In this document: one piece after another, positions 10,046 through 19,164 of the stretch
How positions within the stretch are numbered: position 1 is the stretch's first letter
How the letters are laid out: every line of letters begins with the position of its first letter
Notes under the pieces: model-generated
The model's input: the letters and a program-made list of their open reading frames with translations, nothing else
What the model was told of the DNA's origin: nothing
Databases searched by the model: none
Position numbers and translations under genes: made by a program
Assembly (NCBI GenBank): GCA_031551355.1
Contig: JAVBNT010000003.1
Coordinates: 1 to 64,000 of the forward strand
DNA: 64,000 nucleotides
Origin: JAVBNT01 sp031551355
Lineage (GTDB): Bacteria; Vulcanimicrobiota; CADAWZ01
Reading direction: 5' to 3'

Positions 10046-10458
10046 AGAGATGCGGAAACCACCCCGACGCTCCGCGTCACCCCTCCGGAGGAGGGGAATT
10101 CATTAAAATCAAAATCAATTCAAACATTCTATTGATAAAAAATATGAGGCACTCAATTGCGTCTATAGGCTAAGGCAAGCCGGATTTTAACGAGTAAACT
10201 CTACTGTAATCAGAACCATTCACCCCGGCCCTCTCCCGCAAGGGGAGAGGGAGAAAAGATAATGGTATAAATCTTTTCAACTCTATTGAAAAAATTAATT
10301 CAAAAAGATAGAAGTTCCGATAAAATACATACATTATAAAGATAAAATCAATTGAAACGGGCGGAGATGCTAAGTCAAAGACAAATTCTACGAGCGAGGC
10401 GTAGTCATCTCTACGGTAAGCGAGAGAATTTGTCTGCGACGACGCAGATTCGCCCGTT
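10046..10458. other. Gene-free repeat region between the exporter and the GH13 gene
   Basis: It contains a GC-rich module with GACGCTCCGCGTC and CCTCCGGAGGAGG at about 10058-10110, and the left part of a family C repeat at about 10145-10200. A hairpin CCCTCTCCC-GCAA-GGGGAGAGGG lies near 10230-10255, and most of the family A repeat follows. No gene is supported. Confidence 0.6.
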
Positions 10459-10470
10459 TCAATTGATTTT
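10344..10470. repeat. Family A palindromic repeat, copy A1 (supplies the GH13 stop codon)
   Basis: 127 bases bounded by a perfect 20-bp inverted repeat (10344-10363 and 10451-10470; core CAATTGAAACGGGCG). A second nested perfect pair, AGACAAATTCT / AGAATTTGTCT, lies inside, and a third around CGTAG / CTACG sits at the centre. It has no coding content. The right arm overlaps the 3' end of the GH13 gene: that gene's last codons AAA ATC AAT TGA are repeat sequence. Confidence 0.8.
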
Positions 10471-11790
10471 AAGGATGCGCCCCCAGTGGGGAGATACTTG
10501 TATCTCCTCTCCGGAAAAATTTTCCCCGTTCAGCAGATCATAAAACTTCCCGCCGTATCCAGGCAGCTTCACGGCAGCTTCCTGATCGGCTGTATTGATA
10601 ACAACAGTAATTTTTTCATTTCCCAATGCTCTTTCAAAGGCAAACTGCTGCTCATACGTTACCAAAATCTGTTTATAGCTGCCTTTGGACAATACCTTAT
10701 TTTCATTTCTGATCGCCGACAGCTTTTTGATCACGTCTTTTAAATGCATTTCCGAACCGCTGATATTATGCAAGTCAAGATACGGCCTGAGCTGGCGGTC
10801 GGAGTCGCCGCCTTTTATTCCTTTTATCCCCCATTCGCTGCCGTAATATATAGACGGTATCCCGGGAACCGTATACAGAAGCAAATAAATTGTATACAGA
10901 TCATGCGGATTGCCGGCAATGCTTGCCAGCCTGCTCTGATCGTGGTTATCTACAAAATTATACGGCAAAAAATTTCTGTAAATACCGCCATCGGCGGCGA
11001 ACTGCCTGTTCAGGGAATAAGCTACCTCAAATAAATTCCTGTCATTATGGCTGGAATACAAACCTTTATATAATTCATAGTTGGTCACGGAATGCAGCAG
11101 CTCTCCGTTTGCCCAGCGGCTGTAATCTCCATGCACCACCTCACCCATTAGCCAAAAATCGGCTTGAAAATCCGTCGTTCTCCATCTGAGTTCCTTCATA
11201 AAATCGAAATCGAGGCAATCCGCGGCATCAAGCCGCAAACCGTCAATATTAAAAAATTCCAGCCAATACTTAACGGCGGCAAACAGATATTCTCTGAGCG
11301 AAGGATTGCGCAAATTAAACTTTACCAGTTCATAATATCCGTTCCAGGTATCGTATGTAAAAGGATCTCCCAACGGACTGCGCCGGGAGAAATCAACACC
11401 GGAAAACCAGGAACAGTATTCGGAATGTTCACCGCGCTCACAGACATTCCTAAATGCAAAAAAGTCTCTGCCGCAATGATTAAATACACCGTCAAGAACA
11501 ACACGGATATCATTTGCATGCAACAAATCAATCAACTCTTTAAATCCGTCATTGTCACCGATACGGTTGTCGATCTGAAAATAATCGGTTGTGTCATAAC
11601 CATGAGTTTTTGCTTTAAAAACCGGACCGAAATAAACGGCATTACACCCCATTTCCTTTATATGAGAGACCCACTTCCCTATTTCCCCCAGACGGTTTTC
11701 CACGGCAGCATAATTATTTTCAAACGAAGCATGACACAGACCCAACGGATAAATATGATAAAAATTTGCCTCCCGATACCAATAATCCAT
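10459..11790 (-). CDS. GH13 alpha-amylase family glycosidase
   Basis: A cytosolic (no signal peptide) 443-residue TIM-barrel glycosidase. Clan motifs are DIRVVLDGVFNHCG (region I), FNIDGLRLDAADCLD with the nucleophile Asp (region II), WLMGEVVHG with the acid/base Glu (region III) and NFVDNHDQSR (region IV). It probably acts on maltodextrin-type alpha-glucans; specificity is not decided. RBS AAGGATAAAG precedes the ATG. A perfect-arm palindrome resembling the site in front of the tetR-type gene lies just upstream, so repression by that TetR protein is likely. The stop codon lies inside repeat A1. Confidence 0.9.
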   Translation of the reverse strand: MDYWYREANFYHIYPLGLCHASFENNYAAVENRLGEIGKWVSHIKEMGCNAVYFGPVFKAKTHGYDTTDYFQIDNRIGDNDGFKELIDLLHANDIRVVLDGVFNHCGRDFFAFRNVCERGEHSEYCSWFSGVDFSRRSPLGDPFTYDTWNGYYELVKFNLRNPSLREYLFAAVKYWLEFFNIDGLRLDAADCLDFDFMKELRWRTTDFQADFWLMGEVVHGDYSRWANGELLHSVTNYELYKGLYSSHNDRNLFEVAYSLNRQFAADGGIYRNFLPYNFVDNHDQSRLASIAGNPHDLYTIYLLLYTVPGIPSIYYGSEWGIKGIKGGDSDRQLRPYLDLHNISGSEMHLKDVIKKLSAIRNENKVLSKGSYKQILVTYEQQFAFERALGNEKITVVINTADQEAAVKLPGYGGKFYDLLNGENFSGEEIQVSPHWGRILKIN

Positions 11791-11805
11791 AATCTTTATC
11801 CTTTT

Positions 11806-11829
11806 TATATACCTACCGATAGGTATATA
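11806..11829. promoter_or_regulatory. TetR-type operator upstream of the GH13 gene
   Basis: A palindrome with 10-base arms TATATACCTA and TAGGTATATA around CCGA, 16 bases upstream of the GH13 ATG. It shares TATACC...GGTATA with the site at 12914-12929 in front of the TetR gene. Confidence 0.7.
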
Positions 11830-12042
11830 AATGTTTATTTTTTAGGGAATTAAAATAAAAGTTTAATTCCCTCATTATGCCAGATATAAAAACTATACGT
11901 CATTGCGGCTTCCGAGCCGCGATCTCAGATGTTCCCGGCATCCCGCCGGAAGATGGGCGGGCGAATATTCAAGTTGACTTAGCGGAAACCACCCCGCCGC
12001 TCCGCGGCACCCCTCCAAAGGAGAGGAATTCATTAAAATCTT

Positions 12043-12165
12043 AATCAATTCAAACCGGCGGAGATGTTAAGTCAAAGACAAATTCTACGAGCTAGACGTA
12101 GTCTTATCTACGTCTAGCGAGAGAATTTGTCTGCAACGACGCAGCTTCGCCGGTTTCAATTGATT
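12043..12165. repeat. Family A palindromic repeat, copy A2
   Basis: 123 bases with inverted arms (AATCAATTCAAACCGGCG against CGCCGGTTTCAATTGATT, one mismatch), internal AGACAAATTCT/AGAATTTGTCT and central CTAGACGTAG/CTACGTCTAG pairs. A family C repeat follows almost immediately. Confidence 0.75.
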
Positions 12166-12167
12166 CC

Positions 12168-12295
12168 AAAAAGGCAGTCAATTGGGTCTGAAGGCTAAGG
12201 CAAATTAGATTTCGACGAGTGAGGCGTAGCGGGACTACGCCGGAATGAGCGATATCTAATTTGACAACGCATGCGGGCACAATTCACTGTCTTTT
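12168..12295. repeat. Family C palindromic repeat, copy C1
   Basis: An uninterrupted member of the related family, with arms around GGCAGTCAATTG and CAATTCACTGTC. It has internal GGCAAATTAGAT/ATCTAATTTG pairing and a GGCGTAG..CTACGCC centre. It ends two bases from the stop codon of the tetR-type gene. Confidence 0.7.
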
Positions 12296-12297
12296 CA

Positions 12298-12903
12298 TTA
12301 GGAGTGGATGCCATGCATAAATTGTTTTACCACTCTCATTGCCAAATCTTCCTCCAAAGAAGCACTGTCAAAATTATTATAGTAAAGTCCGATAAAAGAA
12401 TTTATCATCCCCAAAAAGGTCCAGGCAAAGATCGTTTCCTTTCCCTGCATGTTCGTATGCACAGCGGAAAAACTTTTAAACATTCCATGCACAACCTCAT
12501 ACTGTCTGAAATGATATTTCTTCACAATATGGTATACCGGTGATGAATCCGGCATAAACAGATTGGACAGCACCATTCTGTAAAATAATTCATTTTCTCT
12601 GGCAAATTCAAAATATTTAGAGGCAAGCCTTGTGAGAACAAGATGAACGTCATCAAAATAAGATGACGGATTTGGCAGATATTGACCGGCGAAGGCAGCC
12701 ATTTGCTCAAGCATTCCGTAATAACCGGCAATCAGCTGCTCATAAAGGCCTTCCTTGCTGCCAAAATAATAATACAGAGTAGGTTTGGTAATACCGGCGG
12801 CATTTACAAGCTCCTGAACGGAAACGGCCTCATAGCCTTTTGCCGAAAAAAGCTCCAATGCACACTTGAGTATATTTTCTTTCACCGAGGGATTCACAGT
12901 CAT
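12298..12903 (-). CDS. TetR family transcriptional regulator
   Basis: A 201-residue DNA-binding repressor. Residues about 5-55 form the TetR helix-turn-helix (ALELFSAKGYEAVSVQELV, then AAGITKPTLYYYFGSKEGL). The C-terminal helical ligand domain is not assignable. The ATG at 12903 is chosen because the longer frame runs into the operator palindrome. The palindrome at 12914-12929 suggests autoregulation, and the similar site before GH13 suggests that gene as a target. The effector is unknown. The 3' end abuts repeat C1. Confidence 0.9.
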   Translation of the reverse strand: MTVNPSVKENILKCALELFSAKGYEAVSVQELVNAAGITKPTLYYYFGSKEGLYEQLIAGYYGMLEQMAAFAGQYLPNPSSYFDDVHLVLTRLASKYFEFARENELFYRMVLSNLFMPDSSPVYHIVKKYHFRQYEVVHGMFKSFSAVHTNMQGKETIFAWTFLGMINSFIGLYYNNFDSASLEEDLAMRVVKQFMHGIHS

Positions 12904-12913
12904 AAAACAATTA

Positions 12914-12929
12914 TATACCGATCGGTATA
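12914..12929. promoter_or_regulatory. TetR-type autoregulatory operator
   Basis: The perfect 16-base palindrome TATACCGATCGGTATA, 11 bases upstream of the tetR-type start codon. It is the same half-site as at 11806-11829. Confidence 0.7.
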
Positions 12930-12960
12930 CAGTTGTCAAATACTTTTATTTTTCAATCTT

Positions 12961-14199
12961 TTAAACGTTTGTTTCAACATTCATATTGACAATCAGATAA
13001 CCGTAAAGGTCACCGGAATAAAGACCCTCTGCAATAACACCGACAAAATCTTTACCAAACATATCATACAGATTCGAACTTATTGTCAGCTCCGGCAAAC
13101 GCCCGATAATATTCTCACCGTCAAAAAGGAACGACGACTGAACCGGAGCGGCAAAATTACCTTCAGAAGTGAAGCCGCCGCCCTGAGAGATATCAATAAG
13201 CACAGCTTCCTGTCCGGCAAGAAGCTCTGACATACTTCGTGGCGAAGGCTCTGCATATAGAGCCGGAAAGCCTATATCCGGAACCTGATCATAAGCGAAA
13301 GACGCAGAAGAGGTTCGCGGATAGTCATATTTAAGGGCGGTCATTTTATCGGTATACGGGTATTTTATAACGCCCTTGTCGATCAGAACAAACTTATCAT
13401 TTTCAAGAACCGTTCCTTCTCCGTCAAAAAAAGGAATGTACTGGATTGCGGAATTTCTGTTTATTGAAAGGGAAAAATTACTGCTGAACAGTTGTTCTCC
13501 GATTTTATCGGAAAATATCGAGGCTTTTTCGGCAACGTTTATACCGTGTAAATCAAAAAACTTACCAAAAATTTTGCAGTCAGGCCCTGACTTAAATACA
13601 ACAGGAATTTTTGTTTTTGTAGATACACTCACTTGATTATCATAAGCTCCGCATAAATCCGAGACCATTTTCAACCATCCATCTTTATCATATCTTCTTG
13701 ATTTGTAAACTACCGACATATCAAAAATATTTGTAGATCGGTTATGGTTCAGCAGCAAATCCGAGGATACGTAAGCATCTCTGTAAACAAGTTCAGCCCC
13801 ACCACTATTGCCGATTGATATTTCCACATCCTGAAAGATGATATTGCCGAAGCCACAGGAAAAAGAAGATTGCGTATCCAGAAGATTTATTATCTCCGAA
13901 GCACCTTCAATAAGTTCATCATAAGAAACTTTACACTCGCTTGAAAAATCCTCAGCCCTTTTTAGCCCGGCAGCAGGCATGGCTGTATAAAAAATATTAT
14001 GCTTAAACATACTCTCGGCCCTGGATACCAGTTCCTTTTTATCATAACTGCCGATTGCCGAAGCAATGCCAATATTGCTGCCGTCATAAAGACGCAAGCC
14101 GGTCTTTACGGAAGAAGATTTCAGAATATTTTTCATCTTACCGCTTACGATATTAATCTTAAACTTATCATTTCTATGAGTAACCCATTCCTCAACCAT
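12961..14199 (-). CDS. pmbA: TldE/PmbA-like subunit of the TldD-TldE metalloprotease
   Basis: A 412-residue protein of the TldD/PmbA family. It lacks the HExxxH zinc motif that its partner has, as expected for the TldE half. It retains the family C-terminal beta-rich region with GEGTVLENDKFVLIDKG and YPRTSSAS. The pair forms a heterodimeric zinc protease that trims unfolded peptides and, in some bacteria, removes leader peptides of microcin-like products. GTGAGG precedes the ATG. It follows tldD by 7 bases, so the two are co-transcribed. Confidence 0.85.
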   Translation of the reverse strand: MVEEWVTHRNDKFKINIVSGKMKNILKSSSVKTGLRLYDGSNIGIASAIGSYDKKELVSRAESMFKHNIFYTAMPAAGLKRAEDFSSECKVSYDELIEGASEIINLLDTQSSFSCGFGNIIFQDVEISIGNSGGAELVYRDAYVSSDLLLNHNRSTNIFDMSVVYKSRRYDKDGWLKMVSDLCGAYDNQVSVSTKTKIPVVFKSGPDCKIFGKFFDLHGINVAEKASIFSDKIGEQLFSSNFSLSINRNSAIQYIPFFDGEGTVLENDKFVLIDKGVIKYPYTDKMTALKYDYPRTSSASFAYDQVPDIGFPALYAEPSPRSMSELLAGQEAVLIDISQGGGFTSEGNFAAPVQSSFLFDGENIIGRLPELTISSNLYDMFGKDFVGVIAEGLYSGDLYGYLIVNMNVETNV

Positions 14200-14206
14200 A
14201 AAAACC

Positions 14207-15541
14207 TCACTTTACGGATAAATTCCTTACTCTTACATACGGACCGCCTTCACCGATGGGAAGCGGCATCTGTTCTATCTTGCCACAGCCGATGATGGAA
14301 TATAATTTAACCTCGTCCGATATCCCGTCAATATCCGATAAAGCACGCGACACATTGCCGAAAATTACGGAAACCTTTACCGGCCTTGTTATACACCCGT
14401 TTTCTATATAATAAGCAAGAATCGGGGAAAAAGAAAAGGTGGACAATCCCGAACCAGCTCCACACTGCTTCAAAAATATCCCTTTTCCCACACCGGCAGC
14501 AAGTTCTTCAAACGTTTGCGTTCCTTTATCAATATAAGTAGTAGTCATTCTGACAATCGGTTCAAATTCATAACTTAAAGCTCTGGCATTGCCGGTCGGA
14601 ATCTCATTCCTTTCTAAAGCAGTAGAAACCGTATGCATCTTTCCAGCAAGAATGCCGTTTTTAATCAGATAATTTTTCTTCGCTTTTATGCCCTCATCAT
14701 CATATGGAGTATATCCAAATGATTCAACGGAACCGTCATCAATAATTGATAGATTTGCAGGGGCAATCTTTTTACCGGCCGCCCACTCCTCTTCCGATAC
14801 TTCATTGGCCGAACCTAAATCAGCCTCACTCTTATGGCCAAAACACTCATGGGCGAAAATACCGGCGGCATCAGGAGCAAAAATAACCGTATAAGTTCCC
14901 GGTTCAACCGGTTCGGAGTTCAGCATACTTTCAACACATTCGTCAATATATGACGATAATGAATTCTCGTAATCAGCAATTTCATTAAATGCTTTGCCGC
15001 TTTTTGTATAATATCCAAACGATTTTTTTTTGCCCTCAGCCAGATTCAGACGCGTTTGCAGCATGCAATACTGCTTATCATATTTTATATCCGCACCTTT
15101 ACTGTTATAAAATTCCTTCACAATATGATTATCAAGATAACTGGGACGGAATATTTTCAGATACTTATTTTCTTCCAATAAGGGAATTTGCTTCTTCACC
15201 AAAGCAAGCTTATCATCAAGATTAATTTTAGAGACGTCGGATTCAGAGAACTTCATCACTGTGTCACGGGAGGAACTGAAGAGATTATGGATCGGAAGTT
15301 TTGTTACATCCGTTTTGACGGAGACAAGACTTGCCAGCGATTCAATTTCCTGTTGGAGATTATTGATATCGGTTGTATTGGCGCACCAAAAACGGCTGCC
15401 GTCAAAAACACGGATAAATGCCGCACTGTAACTTTTTACGATGCAATTCTTCAGTCCGGCATTCCGAAACATTATCTCAGCAGAATTTATATGTTCAATG
15501 CGAACATCGGTATAAAGTCCCTCAGGAAATGTATATTTCAT
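14207..15541 (-). CDS. tldD: TldD-like zinc metalloprotease subunit
   Basis: A 444-residue catalytic half of the TldD-TldE protease. The zinc motif is HECFGH within AGIFAHECFGHKSEAD (about residue 230), and the C-terminal GEGGPYVRVRNL block is family-typical. It is located in the cytosol. It is the first gene of a two-gene operon with tldE. A radical SAM/SPASM gene lies 690 bases away on the same strand and is a possible functional link, because TldD-TldE can process modified peptides; no precursor peptide was found. Confidence 0.9.
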   Translation of the reverse strand: MKYTFPEGLYTDVRIEHINSAEIMFRNAGLKNCIVKSYSAAFIRVFDGSRFWCANTTDINNLQQEIESLASLVSVKTDVTKLPIHNLFSSSRDTVMKFSESDVSKINLDDKLALVKKQIPLLEENKYLKIFRPSYLDNHIVKEFYNSKGADIKYDKQYCMLQTRLNLAEGKKKSFGYYTKSGKAFNEIADYENSLSSYIDECVESMLNSEPVEPGTYTVIFAPDAAGIFAHECFGHKSEADLGSANEVSEEEWAAGKKIAPANLSIIDDGSVESFGYTPYDDEGIKAKKNYLIKNGILAGKMHTVSTALERNEIPTGNARALSYEFEPIVRMTTTYIDKGTQTFEELAAGVGKGIFLKQCGAGSGLSTFSFSPILAYYIENGCITRPVKVSVIFGNVSRALSDIDGISDEVKLYSIIGCGKIEQMPLPIGEGGPYVRVRNLSVK

Positions 15542-16229
15542 TTTTACTCCTTATGCAATTCGACCTTTCTCTAAAATACGGACGACTCCAACTTATTGAA
15601 TTATAAAAATATCAAAACATGTAATCTTTTTATTTAGAGCAACTTGTAAAAATGTAGACAATACTTTACAAATATGCCGTGACCATTATCAAATTTATTA
15701 CACCTACGGATATTGCCGGATGGCTTTTACCTGATTGACATAGGCTATGTTAAATCAAGTTGATCTAAAAACTTATCTTTCAAATATTTCAAATCCTTTT
15801 AATATGACAAAAACAGCAGGAATCAACCGATAGTACTGAGGCACTCAATTGCGTCTATAGGCTAAGACAAATTAGATTTCAACGCGTGGACTCAATGTCA
15901 TTAAGTTAGTGTTTTTCATTGTCGATTCTGATATCTTTTGGATGTTAACGGAGTCCCTCACAGAGGGCACAGAGGCCACGGAGAATAAATACTAGTATAG
16001 CATAAATTAAATAACTGGATAAATATTGATTTGAATTACAGAATGGACGAGATTAAAATTGAGGCCAATGAGAGTCCAGTTATTTAGTTAACTATATACT
16101 AGGTAAAACTCTCTGTGTTCTCATCTTCTCTGTAAGAAACCCTTTTCTCTTAACTTAATGCATTGAGCTGACTACGCCGGAATGAGGGAATATCTAATTT
16201 GACGACGCATATAGGCGCAATTCAGTGTC
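15542..16229. other. Gene-free region with nested repeats
   Basis: 15542-15837 must hold the tldD promoter but shows no clear motif, apart from GAGCAACTTG near 15637 that recurs at 23671. From 15838 on it is a family C repeat split by a family B-like insertion, which itself contains a further inverted pair. Confidence 0.6.
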
Positions 16230-16232
16230 TCA
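15838..16232. repeat. Family C repeat, copy C2, interrupted by an insertion
   Basis: The left arm starts GAGGCACTCAATTGCG; the right arm ends CGCAATTCAGTGTCTCA. The uninterrupted copy C1 shows that the two halves (15838-15890 and 16168-16232) belong together. The TGA stop of the radical SAM gene (16230-16232) lies in the right arm. Confidence 0.7.
15891..16167. repeat. Family B-like insertion inside repeat C2
   Basis: 277 bases bounded by CTCAATGTCATTAAGTTA and TTAACTTAATGCATTGAG, matching the ends of element B1 at 35993-36183 but with a different interior. The interior carries another inverted pair built on AAATAACTGGA and TCCAGTTATTT (about 15992-16102). Confidence 0.65.
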
Positions 16233-17771
16233 TTCCACGAGGCAGAACTTATCATCTAACCCCAACTCACGGCCCATATCACCCATAAGCCATTCAAGAA
16301 CAGTCTTGCAATGCGTGCAGAAAGCCAAATCAAGAGCAAACATATCACCCTGCTTGACAAACGCCTCATCAGCACAGCCGCCTCCGCAAATAGATAACCC
16401 GACACAGTCATAACATTCCGGCATTTGAAGTGGGGTTCTGCGGCACCAATCACTCGAAAGCTCGCTTTTAAGAATCTTTTGCTTTAAATCAGGTTCGTCA
16501 ATATGTCCCCAGACAAAACGTCCGTCATCTGCGGCGATATGGCAGGGGCCGACAAGACCGTCGGCACAGAGCGCAAACTGCCCTCCGTATCCTCCGCAAT
16601 CATAAATCCATGGTGTTTCATTTATAAAAGACTTAACTTTTCTCATTATACGGTCTTCGTAAATACCGCATTTGCGAAGAATTTTGTAAGCGTCGATAAT
16701 TTTATGAGTCACTTCGTCCGCTGGGAGTTCGATACCGGAATCAGGCGGAAGTCCCTTCATTATATTAAATCCGAATCCTGTGCATTCAAGCTTAAAAACG
16801 AAATACTCAACAATGGATTCGATATCTTTATAATTATGCGGACCAAGCGTGCAGGAAATACCTACCCGGCCCAGCCTGTTTTTCAAAATAGCATAGCCCC
16901 TGAGCGCATCGTCAAACGATCCGCTGCCGTCGGCATAAAGCCTGACGGCATTGTGATGGTGTTTCAGGCCGTCAATAGAAATTGAGCCGCCCATTCGCAA
17001 ATCAAACAAATCTTTGGCAATATCGTCAGTAATAAGGGTTCCGTTGCAGACCATGGAAACATCAACCGAAGAGTCTCCAAAAGCGCCTTCTTCTTCCACC
17101 TTACGGATATATTCAAGAGAATTTTTCATAACAGCCCAATTAAGCATCGGTTCTCCGCCGTAATATGTAATCAGCGGGTTCAACATGCGCTTGTTTACCA
17201 TTGACGCAAAAAGATCTATTCCCTTTTTTGCCGAATCCTCATCCATCATGCTGTAATTAAATCCCGACGGCTTACGGCATTCACTCTCTATAGTGCAATA
17301 CTTACAGCGTAGGTTGCAGTTGTTGGTTATCAGCAAATACATAAGTCCGATAGTGGGATGGTTAAACGTTATTCTAGCTCTATATGAATCAAGTATAGAA
17401 TCTTTGGTCTCGTTTTCGCCAACAAGAAACCCGCATTCAATCAAAGTAAAAAGATCTTTCCATGGATCACGTCCTTCCGTAGACGATGACAGAATGGTAA
17501 AATAGTCCTGAAGAGGATGCGGTTCTGCAGCCATTCGGTAAATTTTTTCAATTTCATTGCCGCCAAAAACTTTTTTTATATTAAGAGAATTATAAAGGGC
17601 GCAGTTATTTTTCGATTTAAAAAGGAACGCAAAAGGAGATCTTTTATAAATAGGCTTTAAGGTTGGAAATGAGCGCAAAACCGGCTCTCTGTAAAGCCAG
17701 GAATCAACTCCGGCAACATCTTTTTGCATTTCGGGTGTAACAGGGGAAAAATGCTGCTCATATTTACTCAT
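16230..17771 (-). CDS. Radical SAM / SPASM domain protein
   Basis: A 513-residue iron-sulfur enzyme. The AdoMet cluster motif is CNLRCKYC (about residues 152-159), followed by the GGEPML motif. The SPASM region after about residue 390 has many cysteines (CGGYGGQFALC, then CYDCVGLSICGGGC and CTHC) able to bind auxiliary clusters. Such enzymes usually modify peptides or proteins post-translationally or serve as sulfatase-maturase types. Its ATG overlaps the stop of the 430-residue partner (ATGA), indicating coupling. No short precursor gene is visible nearby, so the substrate is unknown. The stop lies in repeat C2. Confidence 0.88.
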   Translation of the reverse strand: MSKYEQHFSPVTPEMQKDVAGVDSWLYREPVLRSFPTLKPIYKRSPFAFLFKSKNNCALYNSLNIKKVFGGNEIEKIYRMAAEPHPLQDYFTILSSSTEGRDPWKDLFTLIECGFLVGENETKDSILDSYRARITFNHPTIGLMYLLITNNCNLRCKYCTIESECRKPSGFNYSMMDEDSAKKGIDLFASMVNKRMLNPLITYYGGEPMLNWAVMKNSLEYIRKVEEEGAFGDSSVDVSMVCNGTLITDDIAKDLFDLRMGGSISIDGLKHHHNAVRLYADGSGSFDDALRGYAILKNRLGRVGISCTLGPHNYKDIESIVEYFVFKLECTGFGFNIMKGLPPDSGIELPADEVTHKIIDAYKILRKCGIYEDRIMRKVKSFINETPWIYDCGGYGGQFALCADGLVGPCHIAADDGRFVWGHIDEPDLKQKILKSELSSDWCRRTPLQMPECYDCVGLSICGGGCADEAFVKQGDMFALDLAFCTHCKTVLEWLMGDMGRELGLDDKFCLVE

Positions 17772-19060
17772 AACTGCCTATTCCTTTCCGCAATGTCCGC
17801 AAGCACATTGAACACTAATTTATTTATAAAGCGGCATACTTTTATATCGGGCTCATTTTCATTTTTTGCCCGGCATTTTACACATATACCATAGGCCGGA
17901 CATAAAAAGCACTCCTTTTTTCCGTAAAATTCCTCTGAATCGCCGATTAAAAACGGGCAGGAATGATTATTCCCGCAAGCTTTTATAAATATTGAGTGCC
18001 TATTTAAATTACACAGATTGCCAATGAATTCTTCACGTGTAAGACAAAATATTTTTTGCCCCCAGACAAGCTCCCTTATATGTTCCTGCCTCAGCATAGA
18101 AAAAATATTATAGTAATCATCAGCAAGCTGCTCAGGGTTTTCAAATATCTGAGGAAGCTGCAGCCTGACAGCATCTCCTAGCAATTCAGGAGATTTTTCA
18201 ATAATATGCGGCAAATGCGAAATCCAAAAATCAGACAATTCAAAAACCGGAATAAATGCACTCTCCGGCATTTTATTACGGTAAAGAACCAGCTCCGGTA
18301 AAAAATCATCATCATCGACAAAAACAATGATCTCCGACGGATTCAACGTTTCCAGAATACTGCCAAGGCCGCTTAATACACCGGCTCTGACGATAAAAAT
18401 AATTCTTCCCGACCTTGAGGTTACGAGCTCACGGATATCCCTCATTGCAACGCCGTCGCAGGGCTGAGGACAGGCATCAAGACTGACGACAAGGCTCTGA
18501 TAATTTTCATTGCTCTTAAGCTCACTTAGCAAAGAAGAAAATGAAAATGTTTCCGAAGGACCTGAAGGTTTAAAATAGAAGTCACAAAACGGCAAAAAAG
18601 CGCCGCATGCAGCCATCAAAACAAACTCACTCCCGCAGGAAAGATGTCTATTGGCAGCCGTCTCTTTCAAGTCAGGCTGCTGCTCCAAAAAGGTCTGCGG
18701 CAAAATCTTTTTAGCTTTGGCCGAATCTTCGGGAAGAATAAAATAGTTCTCGGTAAGAAATTTTATAACATCGGAATACCCGCCTAATGAAGAAGACAGA
18801 CGGCGCAATTCACTATATGTAAATGGACGGCGGCTTAAAGCTTGCCAGAACTCAGCCAGTGCTGCAGTCCCTACTACTTTTTTCATGGATGTGTTATGAA
18901 AAAGCAAATTCAGTTCTTCAAAAAAAGTAACATGCGGCGACACAAACGCATGCGAATCCGCATTCAAAAAAGACAGCCATACCTTAGCTGAGGATTCATC
19001 AAATAACTCTATCTGATCTGCCAGCTCAAGCCTTTGCTGTAATGACGGTTCAACAACCAT
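17768..19060 (-). CDS. Cys-rich partner protein of the radical SAM enzyme, unknown function
   Basis: A 430-residue protein not assignable to a named family. A segment around residues 90-130 (RPFTYSELRRLSSSLGGYSD, then NYFILPED) reads like a small winged-helix, PqqD-like unit. The middle part has an alpha/beta pattern. The C-terminus has a cysteine cluster (CGNNHSC, CFLCPAYGICVKC) resembling a SPASM region, but no CxxxCxxC AdoMet motif is present. It may be a catalytically degenerate radical SAM homologue that presents substrate to the enzyme encoded by the overlapping gene; this is inference. RBS GGAAGG precedes the ATG. Confidence 0.7.
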   Translation of the reverse strand: MVVEPSLQQRLELADQIELFDESSAKVWLSFLNADSHAFVSPHVTFFEELNLLFHNTSMKKVVGTAALAEFWQALSRRPFTYSELRRLSSSLGGYSDVIKFLTENYFILPEDSAKAKKILPQTFLEQQPDLKETAANRHLSCGSEFVLMAACGAFLPFCDFYFKPSGPSETFSFSSLLSELKSNENYQSLVVSLDACPQPCDGVAMRDIRELVTSRSGRIIFIVRAGVLSGLGSILETLNPSEIIVFVDDDDFLPELVLYRNKMPESAFIPVFELSDFWISHLPHIIEKSPELLGDAVRLQLPQIFENPEQLADDYYNIFSMLRQEHIRELVWGQKIFCLTREEFIGNLCNLNRHSIFIKACGNNHSCPFLIGDSEEFYGKKECFLCPAYGICVKCRAKNENEPDIKVCRFINKLVFNVLADIAERNRQL

Positions 19061-19164
19061 TTTTTCAACCTTCCCAATAACAAATATTTAAAATAAAACA
19101 GTAACGGCAGGCACAAGGAATAAATCCCGGCACCTACCGATCTGCGTAAAATAAATAACTATTA

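Larger units (their letters stand above)
11830..12297. other. Gene-free repeat region between GH13 and tetR
   Basis: From left to right: the GH13 promoter area, which includes GGAATTAAA/TTTAATTCC dyad symmetry; a GC-rich CCGCCGCTCCGCGG module at about 11984-12035; family A copy A2; and family C copy C1. No gene is supported. Confidence 0.6.

Noticed and set aside
11164..11853. 229-residue plus-strand frame opposite the GH13 gene
   Set aside because: Antisense shadow of clear GH13 motifs; low-complexity hydrophobic and basic composition.
15542..16229. Precursor peptide gene for the radical SAM enzyme
   Set aside because: The stretch is repeat sequence; no RBS-supported short frame with plausible leader and core was found here or between 19061 and 19164.
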